Part shown: positions 17,510 to 26,162 of the stretch, one piece after another
Layout of the letters: the number at the start of each line of letters is the position of its first letter
How positions within the stretch are numbered: the stretch's first letter is position 1
Source: [Actinomadura] parvosata subsp. kistnae
Lineage (GTDB): Bacteria; Actinomycetota; Actinomycetes; Streptosporangiales; Streptosporangiaceae
Direction: 5' to 3'
NCBI RefSeq assembly: GCF_900323885.1
Contig: NZ_OOHJ01000018.1
Location: 1,661,001-1,725,000, forward strand
DNA length: 64,000 nt
Translations under genes and position numbers: made by a program
Notes under the pieces: model-generated
What the model was told of the DNA's origin: nothing
What the model saw: only the letters and a program-made list of their open reading frames with translations
Database searches by the model: none

Positions 17510-18571
17510 ATGAACAGCGACGGAATGTTCCACATCGACGAGTCCGGCCGCCTCCTCGCGATGCGGCCGGCGCCCTACGAGGCAGAAGACATTCTCCAGG
17601 AACTGCTCGCCACCCATCCGGACCTCCTGGCAGGCGGGCAGATGACGCCCGGCGATCCGCGCCGCTGGCTGCTGGTACGCCGGGAGGCCGGCGTCCCCGA
17701 CCGGGACGGTGGCGGCGGACGCTGGAGCCTCGATCACCTCTTCGTCGACCAGGACGGCATCCCCACCCTGGTCGAGGTCAAGCGCGCCGGCGACAGCCGC
17801 ATCCGCCGCGAGGTCGTCGGCCAGTTGCTCGACTACGCCGCCAACGGCGTTCTCTACTGGCCCGTGCTCAGCCTTCAGGAGCTGTTCGAGCAGACGCAGC
17901 GCGAGGCCGGCCGGGACCCCCAGGAGATGATCGCCCAGCTCTGCGAGGACGACACTGCCACCGTGGAGGCCTTCTTCGCCAAGGTCGGTGACAACCTGCG
18001 TGCGGGCAGGATCCGGCTGGTCTTCGTCGCCGACGCCATCCCGGACGATCTCCGCCGCATTGTGGAGTTCCTCAACGAGCAGATGAACCCTGCGGAGGTT
18101 CTCGCGGTGGAGATCAAGCAGTACGTCGCGGAGAATCACGGCTGGCGCACCCTCGTGCCAGCCGTGTACGGACGCACCGCGGCCGCCTCCGCCAAGTCCG
18201 CCGTCGCGCGGCCGAGCCTGAGCGAGCTTCGCGAGAAGGCAGACGAAGACGTCCGCACCCTCTGGACCCTGCTGGAGCAGTGGGCCGACGACGAAGATCT
18301 CCCCCTGACCCACACCGCCGCGGGCGTCATCGTCTCAAGCCGGAACGACCTGCGCATCGCGCAGCTCTACCCGAAGAACCGGGCCCTGTGCATCAACCTC
18401 GACCCCCTCCGCGACCGCGGACGCCACGAACTAGCGGACGCCTGCCTCGCGACGCTGCGCACTCTGACGAGCAAGCCGCTGACAGCGGCTTACCCGTTCT
18501 TTCCGGCGCCTGATGCCGTGGCCAAGTGGAACGACGTCGCGAAACTCCTCAGCCAGCTCGCTGCGGTGTGA
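17510..18571 (+). CDS. PD-(D/E)XK superfamily nuclease-like protein
   Basis: ATG 17510 has CTGGAGG seven bases upstream; the product is 353 residues. Residues 72-110 hold a PD-(D/E)XK core: RWSLDHLFVDQDGIPTLVEV with Asp75, then Glu89-x-Lys91 and a downstream VVGQLLDY helix with Gln105. Glu31 could complete the site. The remaining 240 residues (NLRAGRIRLVFVADAIPDDL; EFLNEQMNPAEVLAVEI) look like those of restriction-like endonucleases in defence islands. It starts 49 bases after the helicase stop on the same strand, so the two are likely one operon. DNA or RNA as substrate cannot be decided from sequence. Confidence 0.7.
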   Translation: MNSDGMFHIDESGRLLAMRPAPYEAEDILQELLATHPDLLAGGQMTPGDPRRWLLVRREAGVPDRDGGGGRWSLDHLFVDQDGIPTLVEVKRAGDSRIRREVVGQLLDYAANGVLYWPVLSLQELFEQTQREAGRDPQEMIAQLCEDDTATVEAFFAKVGDNLRAGRIRLVFVADAIPDDLRRIVEFLNEQMNPAEVLAVEIKQYVAENHGWRTLVPAVYGRTAAASAKSAVARPSLSELREKADEDVRTLWTLLEQWADDEDLPLTHTAAGVIVSSRNDLRIAQLYPKNRALCINLDPLRDRGRHELADACLATLRTLTSKPLTAAYPFFPAPDAVAKWNDVAKLLSQLAAV

Positions 18572-18620
18572 AGTATCGGAAACGCGTTGAAGCAGGCATT
18601 TCGTGCAGCAGTGAGCGGAA

Positions 18621-19631
18621 TCAGCCCATATGGCGGCGCACTCTCTGGATGAAGTTCCACCATTCGCCGACGCGCCCGTCCGCGAAGCCATGGCGCTTCA
18701 GGGTCAGTTGCAGGGTCTTCTTCAGCGGATGAGGCGATTGCATGATCGCCTCATTCCTCTGTGCGAGCCGGGTGAGCTGCCCCTCCGTGGGAGGCCGGTT
18801 GCTCTTCTGCCCGTTGCAGTCCCTGTGCGCCGGGGCGAGGTTCCAGATCGCGTCCAGGTCGACGTCCGCACCACGCAGAAGCCGCTTGAACGAGTACGGG
18901 AACACATGATCCACGGCCACGTCATCGACGCCGGGGACGAGCAGTTGAGCACAGATGATGCACCGCCCATGCTGAAACCCGATCACAGCCTCGGTGACCC
19001 CGGCGACCGAGCGCCGCCGCTGCTTGTCGGTGATCAGCAGCGTGTCCAGGTCGACCGCGACCCCCTCTTCGACCAGGCTCCGGCCCACCCCCGCGGCGAA
19101 GGACGTCTCGACGATGCTCCACCGCGCGGCCAGCTCCGCCTCCAGGCTGGCCTTCTGCTCGGACATGGCGACCGCCCGGAGATGGTCCGTCAGCTTGACC
19201 ACCCGTTCCCGGGAAGTACCGGTCACTTCGTAGAAGCGGTGCGGCACTTCAGCCCCATCGCCGCGCAGATTGTGGAACTTCTGCATCACCATGGTCGGCA
19301 TCGACTTCATGGCGGCAGCGAGCAGCTTCTCGGTCGGCGAGCCGAGCCGTACGGACTCGGCGCTCTCCTCCTGCGCCACGGTCAGGAAGTCCGTCCCGCC
19401 GGGGACGGTCTTCGATGACGTCTGCGGCGCTTCAGCGAGGTGCTCCACCAGGCTCATGGCGTATGGCTCGGCCAGGTCGCGAAGGAGGATGTCCGTACGC
19501 CCCTCGGCGGCGGCGCCCAGCAGCGCCTGCCCCAGAGCGAACTTGTAGGTACGCGAGTTGGCGCCCATGAGCACCGCCAGCCGCCACGAGGACCGCGCGG
19601 TCGGCTCTTCGCGAAAGAAGTCCACAGTCAT
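18621..19631 (-). CDS. HNH endonuclease
   Basis: The product is 336 residues from ATG 19631. A helical N-terminal region of about 220 residues with no known domain is followed by a zinc-ribbon HNH site: Cys224-x-x-Cys227, the catalytic VDHVFPYSF (Asp241-His242), NLAPAHRDCNGQKSNRPP with Asn264, His269 and Cys272. This is the arrangement of HNH_5-like and McrA-like enzymes. It is convergent with the PD-(D/E)XK gene (50 bases between stops) and closes the HerA-NurA-helicase group. A role in cutting foreign DNA is inferred from context; no methyltransferase partner is present, so it is not an ordinary restriction-modification pair. Confidence 0.8.
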   Translation of the reverse strand: MTVDFFREEPTARSSWRLAVLMGANSRTYKFALGQALLGAAAEGRTDILLRDLAEPYAMSLVEHLAEAPQTSSKTVPGGTDFLTVAQEESAESVRLGSPTEKLLAAAMKSMPTMVMQKFHNLRGDGAEVPHRFYEVTGTSRERVVKLTDHLRAVAMSEQKASLEAELAARWSIVETSFAAGVGRSLVEEGVAVDLDTLLITDKQRRRSVAGVTEAVIGFQHGRCIICAQLLVPGVDDVAVDHVFPYSFKRLLRGADVDLDAIWNLAPAHRDCNGQKSNRPPTEGQLTRLAQRNEAIMQSPHPLKKTLQLTLKRHGFADGRVGEWWNFIQRVRRHMG

Positions 19632-19757
19632 CCGTACATGCCAGTCTTGATCGCGATATCGACCGCTTCAGGGTAGTTCGCGATCACTGGAGTGTCACCG
19701 AGGCTCGATAGGGTCAGGACCCTCATTCGGGGCTGCAACAAGGTGGAGGCGGCAAGC

Positions 19758-20057
19758 ATGGGGAAGCTCGTACGCGACAACATTCCGGACATCATCCGCC
19801 AAGCAGGCAGGGAGCCGATCGTCACCGTCCTCGACGAGGCCGACTACCGGAAGGCCCTGCTGGCGAAGTTGTTCGAAGAGGCCACCGAGCTCAACGAAGC
19901 AGCTCCCGCCGAGGTCGCGGAGGAGATCGCCGATGTGTACGAAGTTCTGCGCGCACTGGCCGCCGTCCATGGGCACGAGTGGGCGGCGATCGAAGAGGTG
20001 GCGGCCACCAAACGGAAGCAGCGCGGCGCCTTCCGAGACCGCCTCTACCTGGCATGA
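19758..20057 (+). CDS. MazG-like nucleoside triphosphate pyrophosphohydrolase (all-alpha NTPase)
   Basis: The product is 99 residues; ATG 19758 follows AGGTGGAGG. The sequence MGKLVRDNIPDIIRQAG, then LLAKLFEEATELNEA and EEIADVYEVLRALA carries the EExxE ... ExxD metal-binding helices of MazG/phosphoribosyl-ATP pyrophosphatase-like proteins. Members hydrolyse (d)NTPs to monophosphates and remove modified nucleotides. It is a single-domain, stand-alone form with no his genes nearby, so a histidine-pathway role is unlikely. Confidence 0.8.
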   Translation: MGKLVRDNIPDIIRQAGREPIVTVLDEADYRKALLAKLFEEATELNEAAPAEVAEEIADVYEVLRALAAVHGHEWAAIEEVAATKRKQRGAFRDRLYLA

Positions 20058-20456
20058 CACCGTATTGCTTCCGACGTGATCCCCTCTGCAGGCGAGACCG
20101 AAACACTCACCACCGCATGGACGGACCGGCCGGCGTGCTTCTTCAGCAGGACTGGCACCCCGCTCCTCGGTGAGATGAACAGCCCTTCGCCACGCACGCT
20201 GCAAACACCTGGAATGACCTAGGCCATCACCACACCTGACGGGTCGCCGGCTCGGGCCTTCAGTCCCTCATGCCGGTTCGGTACTTCTCCGCGACGCCAT
20301 CCACCTCGCCCCTTATCGTCGCGGTGATCTCAGGGACGACATCCTCCAACGATTTGAGGGATCCCGGATGAGGGCAACGCAGCAGAAGATGTTCCTTCGC
20401 CACCCGCCCGCTCCGCGGGCAGCGGCAATCTCCCGCAGTCCTCAGGAAATGCCGGA
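20058..20456. other. Gene-free stretch before the toxin cassette
   Basis: No convincing gene is seen in these 399 bases. A minus-strand frame ending at 20260 gives a plausible tail (EDVVPEITATIRGEVDGVAE) but has no start or family match, so it may be a decayed gene. The promoter of the downstream WXG-like/toxin cassette should lie at the right end; I cannot place it. Confidence 0.4.
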
Positions 20457-20684
20457 ATGACGCGCGATGAGATAGAGCAGGCACTACGTCGGGCCGAGGA
20501 CCTGACCGGCCAGATCAAGGGCAGCCTGGACCGAGCAGTGCGGTTGATGGGACAACCGGTCTGGACAGGCCCGGCCGCCAACAGGTTCGGCAGAGATTTG
20601 GCCGCACAACGACAAGCGCTGATGAAGGCATGCGCGGCCGCCGTCGACGAGTTCCGTTACTTGCTGGCCCGGACACCGGAGTAA
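20457..20684 (+). CDS. Small WXG100-like helical partner of the downstream toxin
   Basis: The product is 75 residues from ATG 20457. It is a helical hairpin with QPVWTGPAANRF in the turn, where ESX/WXG100 proteins have WxG, and amphipathic helices on both sides (EIEQALRRAEDLTGQIK and ALMKACAAAVDEFRYLL). Such proteins pair with large effectors of the type VII secretion system and guide export. It ends four bases before the toxin start and so is probably translated with it. The strict W-x-G motif is W-T-G here. Confidence 0.65.
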   Translation: MTRDEIEQALRRAEDLTGQIKGSLDRAVRLMGQPVWTGPAANRFGRDLAAQRQALMKACAAAVDEFRYLLARTPE

Positions 20685-20688
20685 GACC

Positions 20689-22077
20689 GTGGACATCGAC
20701 GGCATGGTGCCCGACGGCGTCGAAGTGCTGGAGAGCGAGTTGAGCAACGCGGAGACCGCGCTCGACTCCGTGGGCGGCGAGTTGTGGAATCTCCTGCGTC
20801 ATGCAGGCCTCGCCACCACGCAGGCGGACATCATCCGGCAGATCGCCGGCTGGGCCGGACAACAGATCCCCGACATTCACCGCCGTGTCGTGCTCCTGGA
20901 ACGCATCGTGGCCCACGACCCGGCGGTCCAGCCCGGGCAGCCGGTCTTCGTGAACTCCGAGATATTCGCTCCCGGCAAGCCGCTCCCCACTGTCGGCGGC
21001 TTCTGGGACCGGCTCGGGCAAGGCATCCGGTCCGCCTTCGACTTCGACCAGAACTCCGGCAACCAGGCAGCCGAGGTGGCCAAGGGCGCCTGGGAATCCA
21101 CGACCGGGTTCATGAGGTGGTTGTGGGAGACCTCGCCGGCGCGCAAGACCATCGACCCGGACGGCTGGCAGCACCAAATGGAGGACAGCGCCCGCGGCGT
21201 CCTCTACGGCATCCGGAACCCGCTGGAGACGCTCAAGGCCATCGTGGACTGGGACACCTGGGCCACCAACCCTGATCGTGCCTTCGGCCGGCTATTACCG
21301 GATCTCCTGGCGAGCGCCGCCACGGCGGGCGGGGCGAGCGGGGCATCGGCAGCGAGCAGAGTTCCACGTGCTCTTGAAAAGATCACGAGGCTGCTCGAAA
21401 AGGCGAAGGCGAGGGTCGGCAAGCAAGTCGCTCCACCACGGATCACACCTGAGGGCGGCTGGAAGTGGAAAGGAGTCGAGTTGGACCCGCGCGTCAACGC
21501 CATGGCGGATCAGGCACTCGTACGAGCGCGAGCCGCGGAGCCGCAGATCTCCCGTGGCGTCAAGGCCGCCGCAGCAGACGTGCGTGCCGAGATGGCAGGG
21601 TTCCCCGACCACGTCCTCAAGGGATCCGACCGCTTCAAGGAGAAGCTCGCCAAGCTCACCGACGAGTTCCCAACCAGAACACCCGAAAGCCTGATCAAGG
21701 ACAAGGTCCACGACAGCATCCGCTACACCTTCACCTTCGACGACACCCGCTATGTGAAGGGGGTCGCGGACGTCAAGGCGGCGATGGAGCGGCAAGGCTT
21801 CAAGCTGGTCCAGCAGAAGCCCTCATGGGGCGACCACCGTAGGTACAAGGGGGTCAACACTCGATGGCGCGGACCTGACGGGCAGCTCTTCGAACTGCAG
21901 ATACACACACCCGAGAGCCTGTGGGCGAAGGAGGTCACGCACGAGATATACGAGTTCAAGCGCAACCTTACCCCGGAGGACAGGAAGCTCCTCGAGAAGT
22001 ACGAGGAGCAGATCTTCGAGGCCGTCCCCGTCCCGCCAGGTGCCGATCGCATCCCCGCCATAGTCGAGGGAGGATGA
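20689..22077 (+). CDS. Polymorphic toxin, probable type VII substrate, with RelA/SpoT-like nucleotide synthetase domain
   Basis: The product is 462 residues from GTG 20689. An alpha-helical N-terminal third is followed by a pre-toxin segment (DWDTWATNPDRAFGRLLPDLL, about residues 185-205) common in actinomycete exported toxins. The C-terminal 170 residues resemble a RelA/SpoT synthetase fold: a basic GSDRFKEKL helix, VHDSIRYTFTF (Asp342, in the place of the metal-binding D in DxxGxR), RRYKGVN (Tyr386, in the place of the substrate-stacking Tyr) and FELQIHTPES (Glu402, of the ExQxRT motif). Such domains make (p)ppGpp or (p)ppApp, or pyrophosphorylate tRNA, in toxic forms. The small gene five bases downstream is the likely immunity gene. 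Activity is inferred from motifs. Confidence 0.75.
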   Translation: MDIDGMVPDGVEVLESELSNAETALDSVGGELWNLLRHAGLATTQADIIRQIAGWAGQQIPDIHRRVVLLERIVAHDPAVQPGQPVFVNSEIFAPGKPLPTVGGFWDRLGQGIRSAFDFDQNSGNQAAEVAKGAWESTTGFMRWLWETSPARKTIDPDGWQHQMEDSARGVLYGIRNPLETLKAIVDWDTWATNPDRAFGRLLPDLLASAATAGGASGASAASRVPRALEKITRLLEKAKARVGKQVAPPRITPEGGWKWKGVELDPRVNAMADQALVRARAAEPQISRGVKAAAADVRAEMAGFPDHVLKGSDRFKEKLAKLTDEFPTRTPESLIKDKVHDSIRYTFTFDDTRYVKGVADVKAAMERQGFKLVQQKPSWGDHRRYKGVNTRWRGPDGQLFELQIHTPESLWAKEVTHEIYEFKRNLTPEDRKLLEKYEEQIFEAVPVPPGADRIPAIVEGG

Positions 22078-22081
22078 CACC

Positions 22082-22342
22082 GTGGACGAAAAGGTGACCT
22101 ACTACGCGATGGTGTTCTCCGAAGATACCCCGGACGCACCCAGCGGGTTGGCGCGACGACGCATCCTCCCAGGCGGCGGGATCGTGGACGAGGCGCTGCA
22201 CAAGGATCTTCAGTGGCACGAGAGCGACTCCATCGACGACTGGCGCCGCGGCGAGGCCAGCCAAGACCTGATCGAGATCAGCGAGGCGGACGCGCAGCAA
22301 GTCATGGAGCGGTTCCGGCGGATGTTCGGTTCCGGGCAGTAG
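22082..22342 (+). CDS. Putative immunity protein for the RelA/SpoT-like toxin
   Basis: The product is 86 residues from GTG 22082, only five bases after the toxin stop. It is small, acidic and soluble, with no signal peptide (VTYYAMVFSEDTPDAP; then RRRILPGGGIVDEALHKD; then ISEADAQQVMERFRRMF). I recognise no domain with an assigned function, but short conserved proteins of this kind occur beside actinomycete toxins. The immunity role follows from position and size only. Confidence 0.6.
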   Translation: MDEKVTYYAMVFSEDTPDAPSGLARRRILPGGGIVDEALHKDLQWHESDSIDDWRRGEASQDLIEISEADAQQVMERFRRMFGSGQ

Positions 22343-22400
22343 ATCGCACCGATTCGTCGTGGATTAGGAGCGCGCAGACGGCTGATAAGAAACCACGGTG

Positions 22401-22753
22401 GATCTGGTGCGGTGGACGTCGGCGTTCGACCGGCCGGGGACGGTGCTGAGTTCGGCGTCGGTCGCGAAGCTGGTGGCCAAGCCGGAGATCGGCGTCAACG
22501 AGTACGGCTCCTGGTACGGGGGCGGCCGGTGGTGCCGGCAGGTCACTCGCACAGCGGCTTGATGCCCGGCACGTTCACCCACCTCGCGCGGCCGCAGAAC
22601 GGGTTCGGCTACGCCCTGCTGTTCAACCAGCGCGAGGAGAGCGGTCCGCTCGACTTCGAAGGGATCGACGACGACATGAACAAGGTGGACGACATGAACA
22701 AGGGGACCGTGTCGTCCTGGCCGACCACCGACCTGACCTCGCAGTACTTCTGA
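22401..22753 (+). pseudogene. Frameshifted 3' remnant of a beta-lactamase-family serine hydrolase
   Basis: Frame one reads DLVRWTSAFDRPGTVLSSAS and then a VAKPEIGVNEYGSWYGGG block; it stops at a TGA near 22560. A second frame continues HSGLMPGTFTHLARPQNGFG, then ALLFN and SSWPTTDLTSQYF to TGA 22753. Together these are the C-terminal third of a class C beta-lactamase-like hydrolase, with the HxG-type motif lying at the frameshift. The catalytic SxxK and YxN parts are absent upstream, so this is a decayed gene end. Confidence 0.75.
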
Positions 22754-23803
22754 TCAGGTCGCGGCGCGGTCGCCGAGGGGGCGGCGGCGCAGGGCCGGGT
22801 CGGTCAGCGGGGCGGGGCTCCAGAGGCCGACGGGGTGGTAGACGTTGGTGCCGGGCGGGACGAGCTCGTCGATCCGGTCGAGGACGGCGTCGTCGAGCAC
22901 CAGCGACGCCCCCTTCAGCAGGCCCTCCAGCTGCTCCATCGTGCGCGGGCCGAGGATGACCGAGGTGACCGCCGGGTGTGATGCGGCGAAGGCGATGGCC
23001 AGCTCCGGCAGGGTGCGGCCGAGTTCGTCCGCCAGTTTCACCAGCTCCTCGACGACGTCGAGCTTGGCGGCGTTGACGGGGATGGACGGGTCGAAGCGCT
23101 CGGGGGCTCGCGCGGCGCGGCCCTGGGACAGGTCGATCTGCTGCCCCTTGCGGTAGCGGCCGGTCAGGAAGCCCCAGCCCAGCGGGCTGTAGGTGAGCAC
23201 GCCCATGCCGAGCCGCTGCGCGGTGGGCAGCACGTCGCCCTCGATGCCGCGGGCCAGGATGTTGTACGGCGGCTGCTCGGTGCGGAAGCGGTACAGGCCG
23301 CGCTGCCGGGCCACGTGGTACGCCTCGACCGTCTCGTGCGCGGGGAAGGCCGAGCTGCCGAACGCGCGGATCTTGCCCTGGCGCACCAGGTCGGTCAGCG
23401 TGGCGAGGGTTTCCTCGATGTCGGTCCGGTGGTCGGGGCGGTGGATCTGGTAGAGGTCGATCCAGTCGGTGCCCAGCCGCTTCAGGCTCGACTCGACCTC
23501 CCGGACGATCCAGCGCCGCGAGTTGCCGCCCCGGTTGGGCCCCTCCCCCATCGGGAAGTGCACCTTGGTCGCGAGCACCACGTCGTCCCGCCGGCCGCGC
23601 AGCGCCTTGCCCACGATCTCCTCGGACTCGCCCGCCGAGTACATGTCCGCGGTGTCGACGAAGTTGATGCCCTGGTCGAGGGCGGCGTGGATGATGCGGA
23701 TGCTGTCGTCGTGGTCGGGGTTGCCGGCCGCGCCGAACATCATCGTGCCGAGGCAGTACGCGCTGACCTCGATACCGGTGCCACCCAGGATGCGATATCT
23801 CAT
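22754..23803 (-). CDS. Aldo/keto reductase
   Basis: The product is 349 residues from ATG 23803. TIM-barrel aldo/keto reductase features are clear: [42 protein letters not shown] (catalytic Asp and Tyr), ATKV (Lys), YQIHRPD (His) and a late [17 protein letters not shown]-like cofactor loop. Enzymes of this type reduce aldehydes and ketones with NADPH. It is divergent from a MerR regulator, and a MerR-type promoter lies between, so it is probably the regulator's target. The substrate is unknown. Confidence 0.9.
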   Translation of the reverse strand: MRYRILGGTGIEVSAYCLGTMMFGAAGNPDHDDSIRIIHAALDQGINFVDTADMYSAGESEEIVGKALRGRRDDVVLATKVHFPMGEGPNRGGNSRRWIVREVESSLKRLGTDWIDLYQIHRPDHRTDIEETLATLTDLVRQGKIRAFGSSAFPAHETVEAYHVARQRGLYRFRTEQPPYNILARGIEGDVLPTAQRLGMGVLTYSPLGWGFLTGRYRKGQQIDLSQGRAARAPERFDPSIPVNAAKLDVVEELVKLADELGRTLPELAIAFAASHPAVTSVILGPRTMEQLEGLLKGASLVLDDAVLDRIDELVPPGTNVYHPVGLWSPAPLTDPALRRRPLGDRAAT

Positions 23804-23822
23804 ACTTCGGAACCGTAGATTC

Positions 23823-23842
23823 TAGAGTCGGCTCTAAGTCAA
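23823..23842 (-). promoter_or_regulatory. MerR-type operator/promoter between the reductase and merR genes
   Basis: On the minus strand TTGACT (-35, 23842-23837) is followed 19 bases later by TACGGT (-10). The long spacer contains the dyad TAGAG-CCGA-CTCTA (23823-23836). A 19-bp spacer with a central dyad is the hallmark of promoters activated by MerR proteins through DNA untwisting. It directs transcription of the aldo/keto reductase. Confidence 0.65.
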
Positions 23843-23852
23843 ACTGGGCGGC

Positions 23853-24287
23853 ATGTCGGGGATGAGCATCGGCCAGGTCGCCGAGCGCACCGGGCTCAGC
23901 GTCCACACGCTCCGCTTCTACGAGCGGGAGGGGCTGCTGGCCCAGCCGGTACGGCGGGGAAGCGCAGGTCATCGCGTCTACAGCGAGGATGACGTCGACT
24001 GGCTGGGCGTGTGCATCCGGCTGCGGGCCTCCGGCATGCCGCTGACCGACATCCGGCGCTACACCGAGCTGGTGCGGGCCGGGCAGGGGAACGAGGCGGA
24101 GCGGCTGGCGGTGTTGCGCGAGCATCGGGAACGGGTGCTCGCACAAATGCACGAACTCGACGAATGCCTGAAGCTGATCACCCACAAGGTGGCCCTTTAC
24201 GAGGGGCGGCTGGGGTTGCGGGACGACGTCGTGGAGTGCGCGCAGCCTGCGTTCAACGGGGCATCGCGCGGGCGTGCCGCGCCGTGA
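23853..24287 (+). CDS. MerR family transcriptional regulator
   Basis: The product is 144 residues from ATG 23853; the ATG at 23862 (MSIGQVAERTG) is an equally good start. The N-terminal winged HTH is typical (IGQVAERTGLSVHTLRFYER, then RVYSEDDVDWL), followed by the long dimerisation coiled coil (REHRERVLAQMHELDECLKL). There is a single Cys in that helix and one near the C-terminus, so it is not a classical metal or redox sensor. It probably controls the divergent aldo/keto reductase, like the Streptomyces and Bacillus aldehyde-responsive MerR proteins. Confidence 0.9.
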   Translation: MSGMSIGQVAERTGLSVHTLRFYEREGLLAQPVRRGSAGHRVYSEDDVDWLGVCIRLRASGMPLTDIRRYTELVRAGQGNEAERLAVLREHRERVLAQMHELDECLKLITHKVALYEGRLGLRDDVVECAQPAFNGASRGRAAP

Positions 24288-24648
24288 GCTCCGCCCACCG
24301 CCCGGCACCTCCCCCGAAAGGCCTGCTCACCCGCACGTCCCGCCGGCCGCCCGATCGGATCAGCTCCGCCTCGGCGCGCTGGACGAGCACCAGCGCCGTG
24401 GCGATGAAGCCCTCCATGAGGGCGTGCAGGATCGGATGATTCGAACGCTCGTAGCGATCGACCAGCGCGCCCACGAACGCGGTGAAAACCGGCAGGTCGA
24501 CCTGGCATTCGTCGTTCTCCATCGGCCCGAGCCCGGTCGGCAGGCCCGTCTCCGGCGCGAGAGCCTGGGCGGTCCGCAGGAACAGCGCGGAGACCCCGTT
24601 CGAGGGGTTCCACAGGACGTGCTCACCGACCTGGTAGTACTGGCTCAC
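24253..24648 (-). CDS. DUF6086 family protein
   Basis: The product is 131 residues; GTG 24648 is chosen for GAAAGGAT upstream and because SQYYQVGEHVLWNPSNGVSA is the usual family start. The pattern LFLRTAQALAPETGLP..., then MENDECQVDLPVFTAFVGAL and HPILHALMEGFIATALVLVQRA fits DUF6086, a family of small actinomycete proteins of unknown role. Its end overlaps the merR end by 35 bases tail to tail. I see no catalytic motif. Confidence 0.7.
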   Translation of the reverse strand: MSQYYQVGEHVLWNPSNGVSALFLRTAQALAPETGLPTGLGPMENDECQVDLPVFTAFVGALVDRYERSNHPILHALMEGFIATALVLVQRAEAELIRSGGRRDVRVSRPFGGGAGRWAELTARHARAMPR

Positions 24649-24803
24649 CGTGCCATCCTTTCGGGCGGCATCCCGGCCTTCAACCGCGGCCGGGTCCGTG
24701 ACGTGCGACGTGGAGGCCACGATGACGGCAACGCAGCGCGAACCCACCCGAGTGCGCCGCTCCCTTCCGACCATGGCGGCGGCGGGGAGAGTAGGGTGAG
24801 GTG

Positions 24804-26162
24804 GTGGACCGACGCATCTTCGGCCTGGAGAACGAGTACGGCGTCACATGCACCTTCCGGGGTCAACGCAGGCTGTCCCCTGACGAGGTAGCGCGCTACC
24901 TGTTCCGGCGGGTCGTGTCGTGGGGTCGATCGAGCAACGTGTTCCTGCCTAACGGCGCCCGCCTTTATCTGGACGTGGGCAGCCATCCCGAGTACGCCAC
25001 CCCCGAATGTGACAACGTCGTGGAGCTGGTCACTCACGACAAGGCCGGCGAGCGGATCGTGGAGGGGCTGCTCGTCGACGCCGAGAAGCGGTTGCGCGAA
25101 GAGGGCATCGCGGGCGACATCTACCTGTTCAAGAACAACACCGACTCGGCCGGAAACTCCTACGGCTGCCACGAGAACTACTGCGTCGGACGACACGGCG
25201 AGTTCGGGCAGCTGGCCGATGTGCTGATCCCGTTCCTGGTGACCCGGCAGATCATCTGTGGGGCGGGGAAGGTGCTGCAGACCCCGCGCGGGGCGGTCTA
25301 CTGCGTGTCGCAGCGGGCCGAGCACATCTGGGAGGGCGTCTCCAGCGCGACGACGCGGTCGCGTCCGATCATCAACACCCGTGACGAGCCGCACGGTGAC
25401 GCGGAGCGGTTCCGTCGCCTGCACGTCATCGTCGGCGACTCGAACATGAGCGAGACCACGATGCTGCTCAAGGTCGGCGCCACCGACCTGGTGCTGCGCA
25501 TGGTGGAGGCCGGGATCGTGCTGCGCGACCTGAGCCTGGAGAACCCGATCCGGGCGATCCGCGAGGTCTCGCACGACATGACCGGGCGGCGGCGGGTGCG
25601 GCTGGCGAACGGGCGGGAGGCGTCCGCGCTCGACATCCAGCAGGAGTATTTGGGCAAGGCGAAGGACTTCGTGGACCGGCGGGGCGGCGACGCCGTCGCG
25701 CACAGAGTGCTGGAGCTGTGGGAGCGCACGCTGCGGGCGGTCGAGACGGGCAATCTGGACCTGGTGTCCCGGGAGATTGACTGGGTCACGAAATATCAGC
25801 TCATCGAGCGGTATCGGAAGAAGTACGACCTGCCGCTGTCCTCACCCCGGGTGGCGCAGCTCGACCTGGCCTACCACGACGTGCACCGCAAGCGCGGCCT
25901 GTACTACCTGTTGCAGAAGCGCGGCTCGGTGGAGCGGGTGGCGTCCGACGTGAAGATCTTCGAGGCGAAGTCGGTGCCGCCGCAGACCACGCGGGCGCGG
26001 CTGCGCGGCGAGTTCATCCGCAAGGCGCAGGAGAAGCGGCGCGACTTCACCGTCGACTGGGTGCACCTCAAGCTGAACGACCAGGCGCAGCGGACCGTGC
26101 TGTGCAAGGACCCGTTCCGCAGCGTCGACGAGCGGGTGGACAAACTCATCGCGAGCATGTGA
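24804..26162 (+). CDS. pafA: Pup--protein ligase PafA
   Basis: The product is 452 residues from GTG 24804, the same length as the mycobacterial enzyme (a GTG three bases earlier is also possible). The carboxylate-amine ligase fold is clear: [12 protein letters not shown] with the ATP/Mg Glu, [15 protein letters not shown] with the catalytic Asp57, [35 protein letters not shown] and the C-terminal [14 protein letters not shown] tail. PafA attaches the C-terminal Glu of Pup to lysines of target proteins and marks them for the proteasome. The usual neighbours (dop, pup, prcBA) are not in this window; the genes just upstream are accessory. Confidence 0.97.
   Translation: MDRRIFGLENEYGVTCTFRGQRRLSPDEVARYLFRRVVSWGRSSNVFLPNGARLYLDVGSHPEYATPECDNVVELVTHDKAGERIVEGLLVDAEKRLREEGIAGDIYLFKNNTDSAGNSYGCHENYCVGRHGEFGQLADVLIPFLVTRQIICGAGKVLQTPRGAVYCVSQRAEHIWEGVSSATTRSRPIINTRDEPHGDAERFRRLHVIVGDSNMSETTMLLKVGATDLVLRMVEAGIVLRDLSLENPIRAIREVSHDMTGRRRVRLANGREASALDIQQEYLGKAKDFVDRRGGDAVAHRVLELWERTLRAVETGNLDLVSREIDWVTKYQLIERYRKKYDLPLSSPRVAQLDLAYHDVHRKRGLYYLLQKRGSVERVASDVKIFEAKSVPPQTTRARLRGEFIRKAQEKRRDFTVDWVHLKLNDQAQRTVLCKDPFRSVDERVDKLIASM

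Noticed and set aside
20260-20484. Minus-strand small gene before the toxin cassette
   Set aside because: Only the last 35 codons look protein-like; no RBS or family, and its start overlaps the WXG-like gene.
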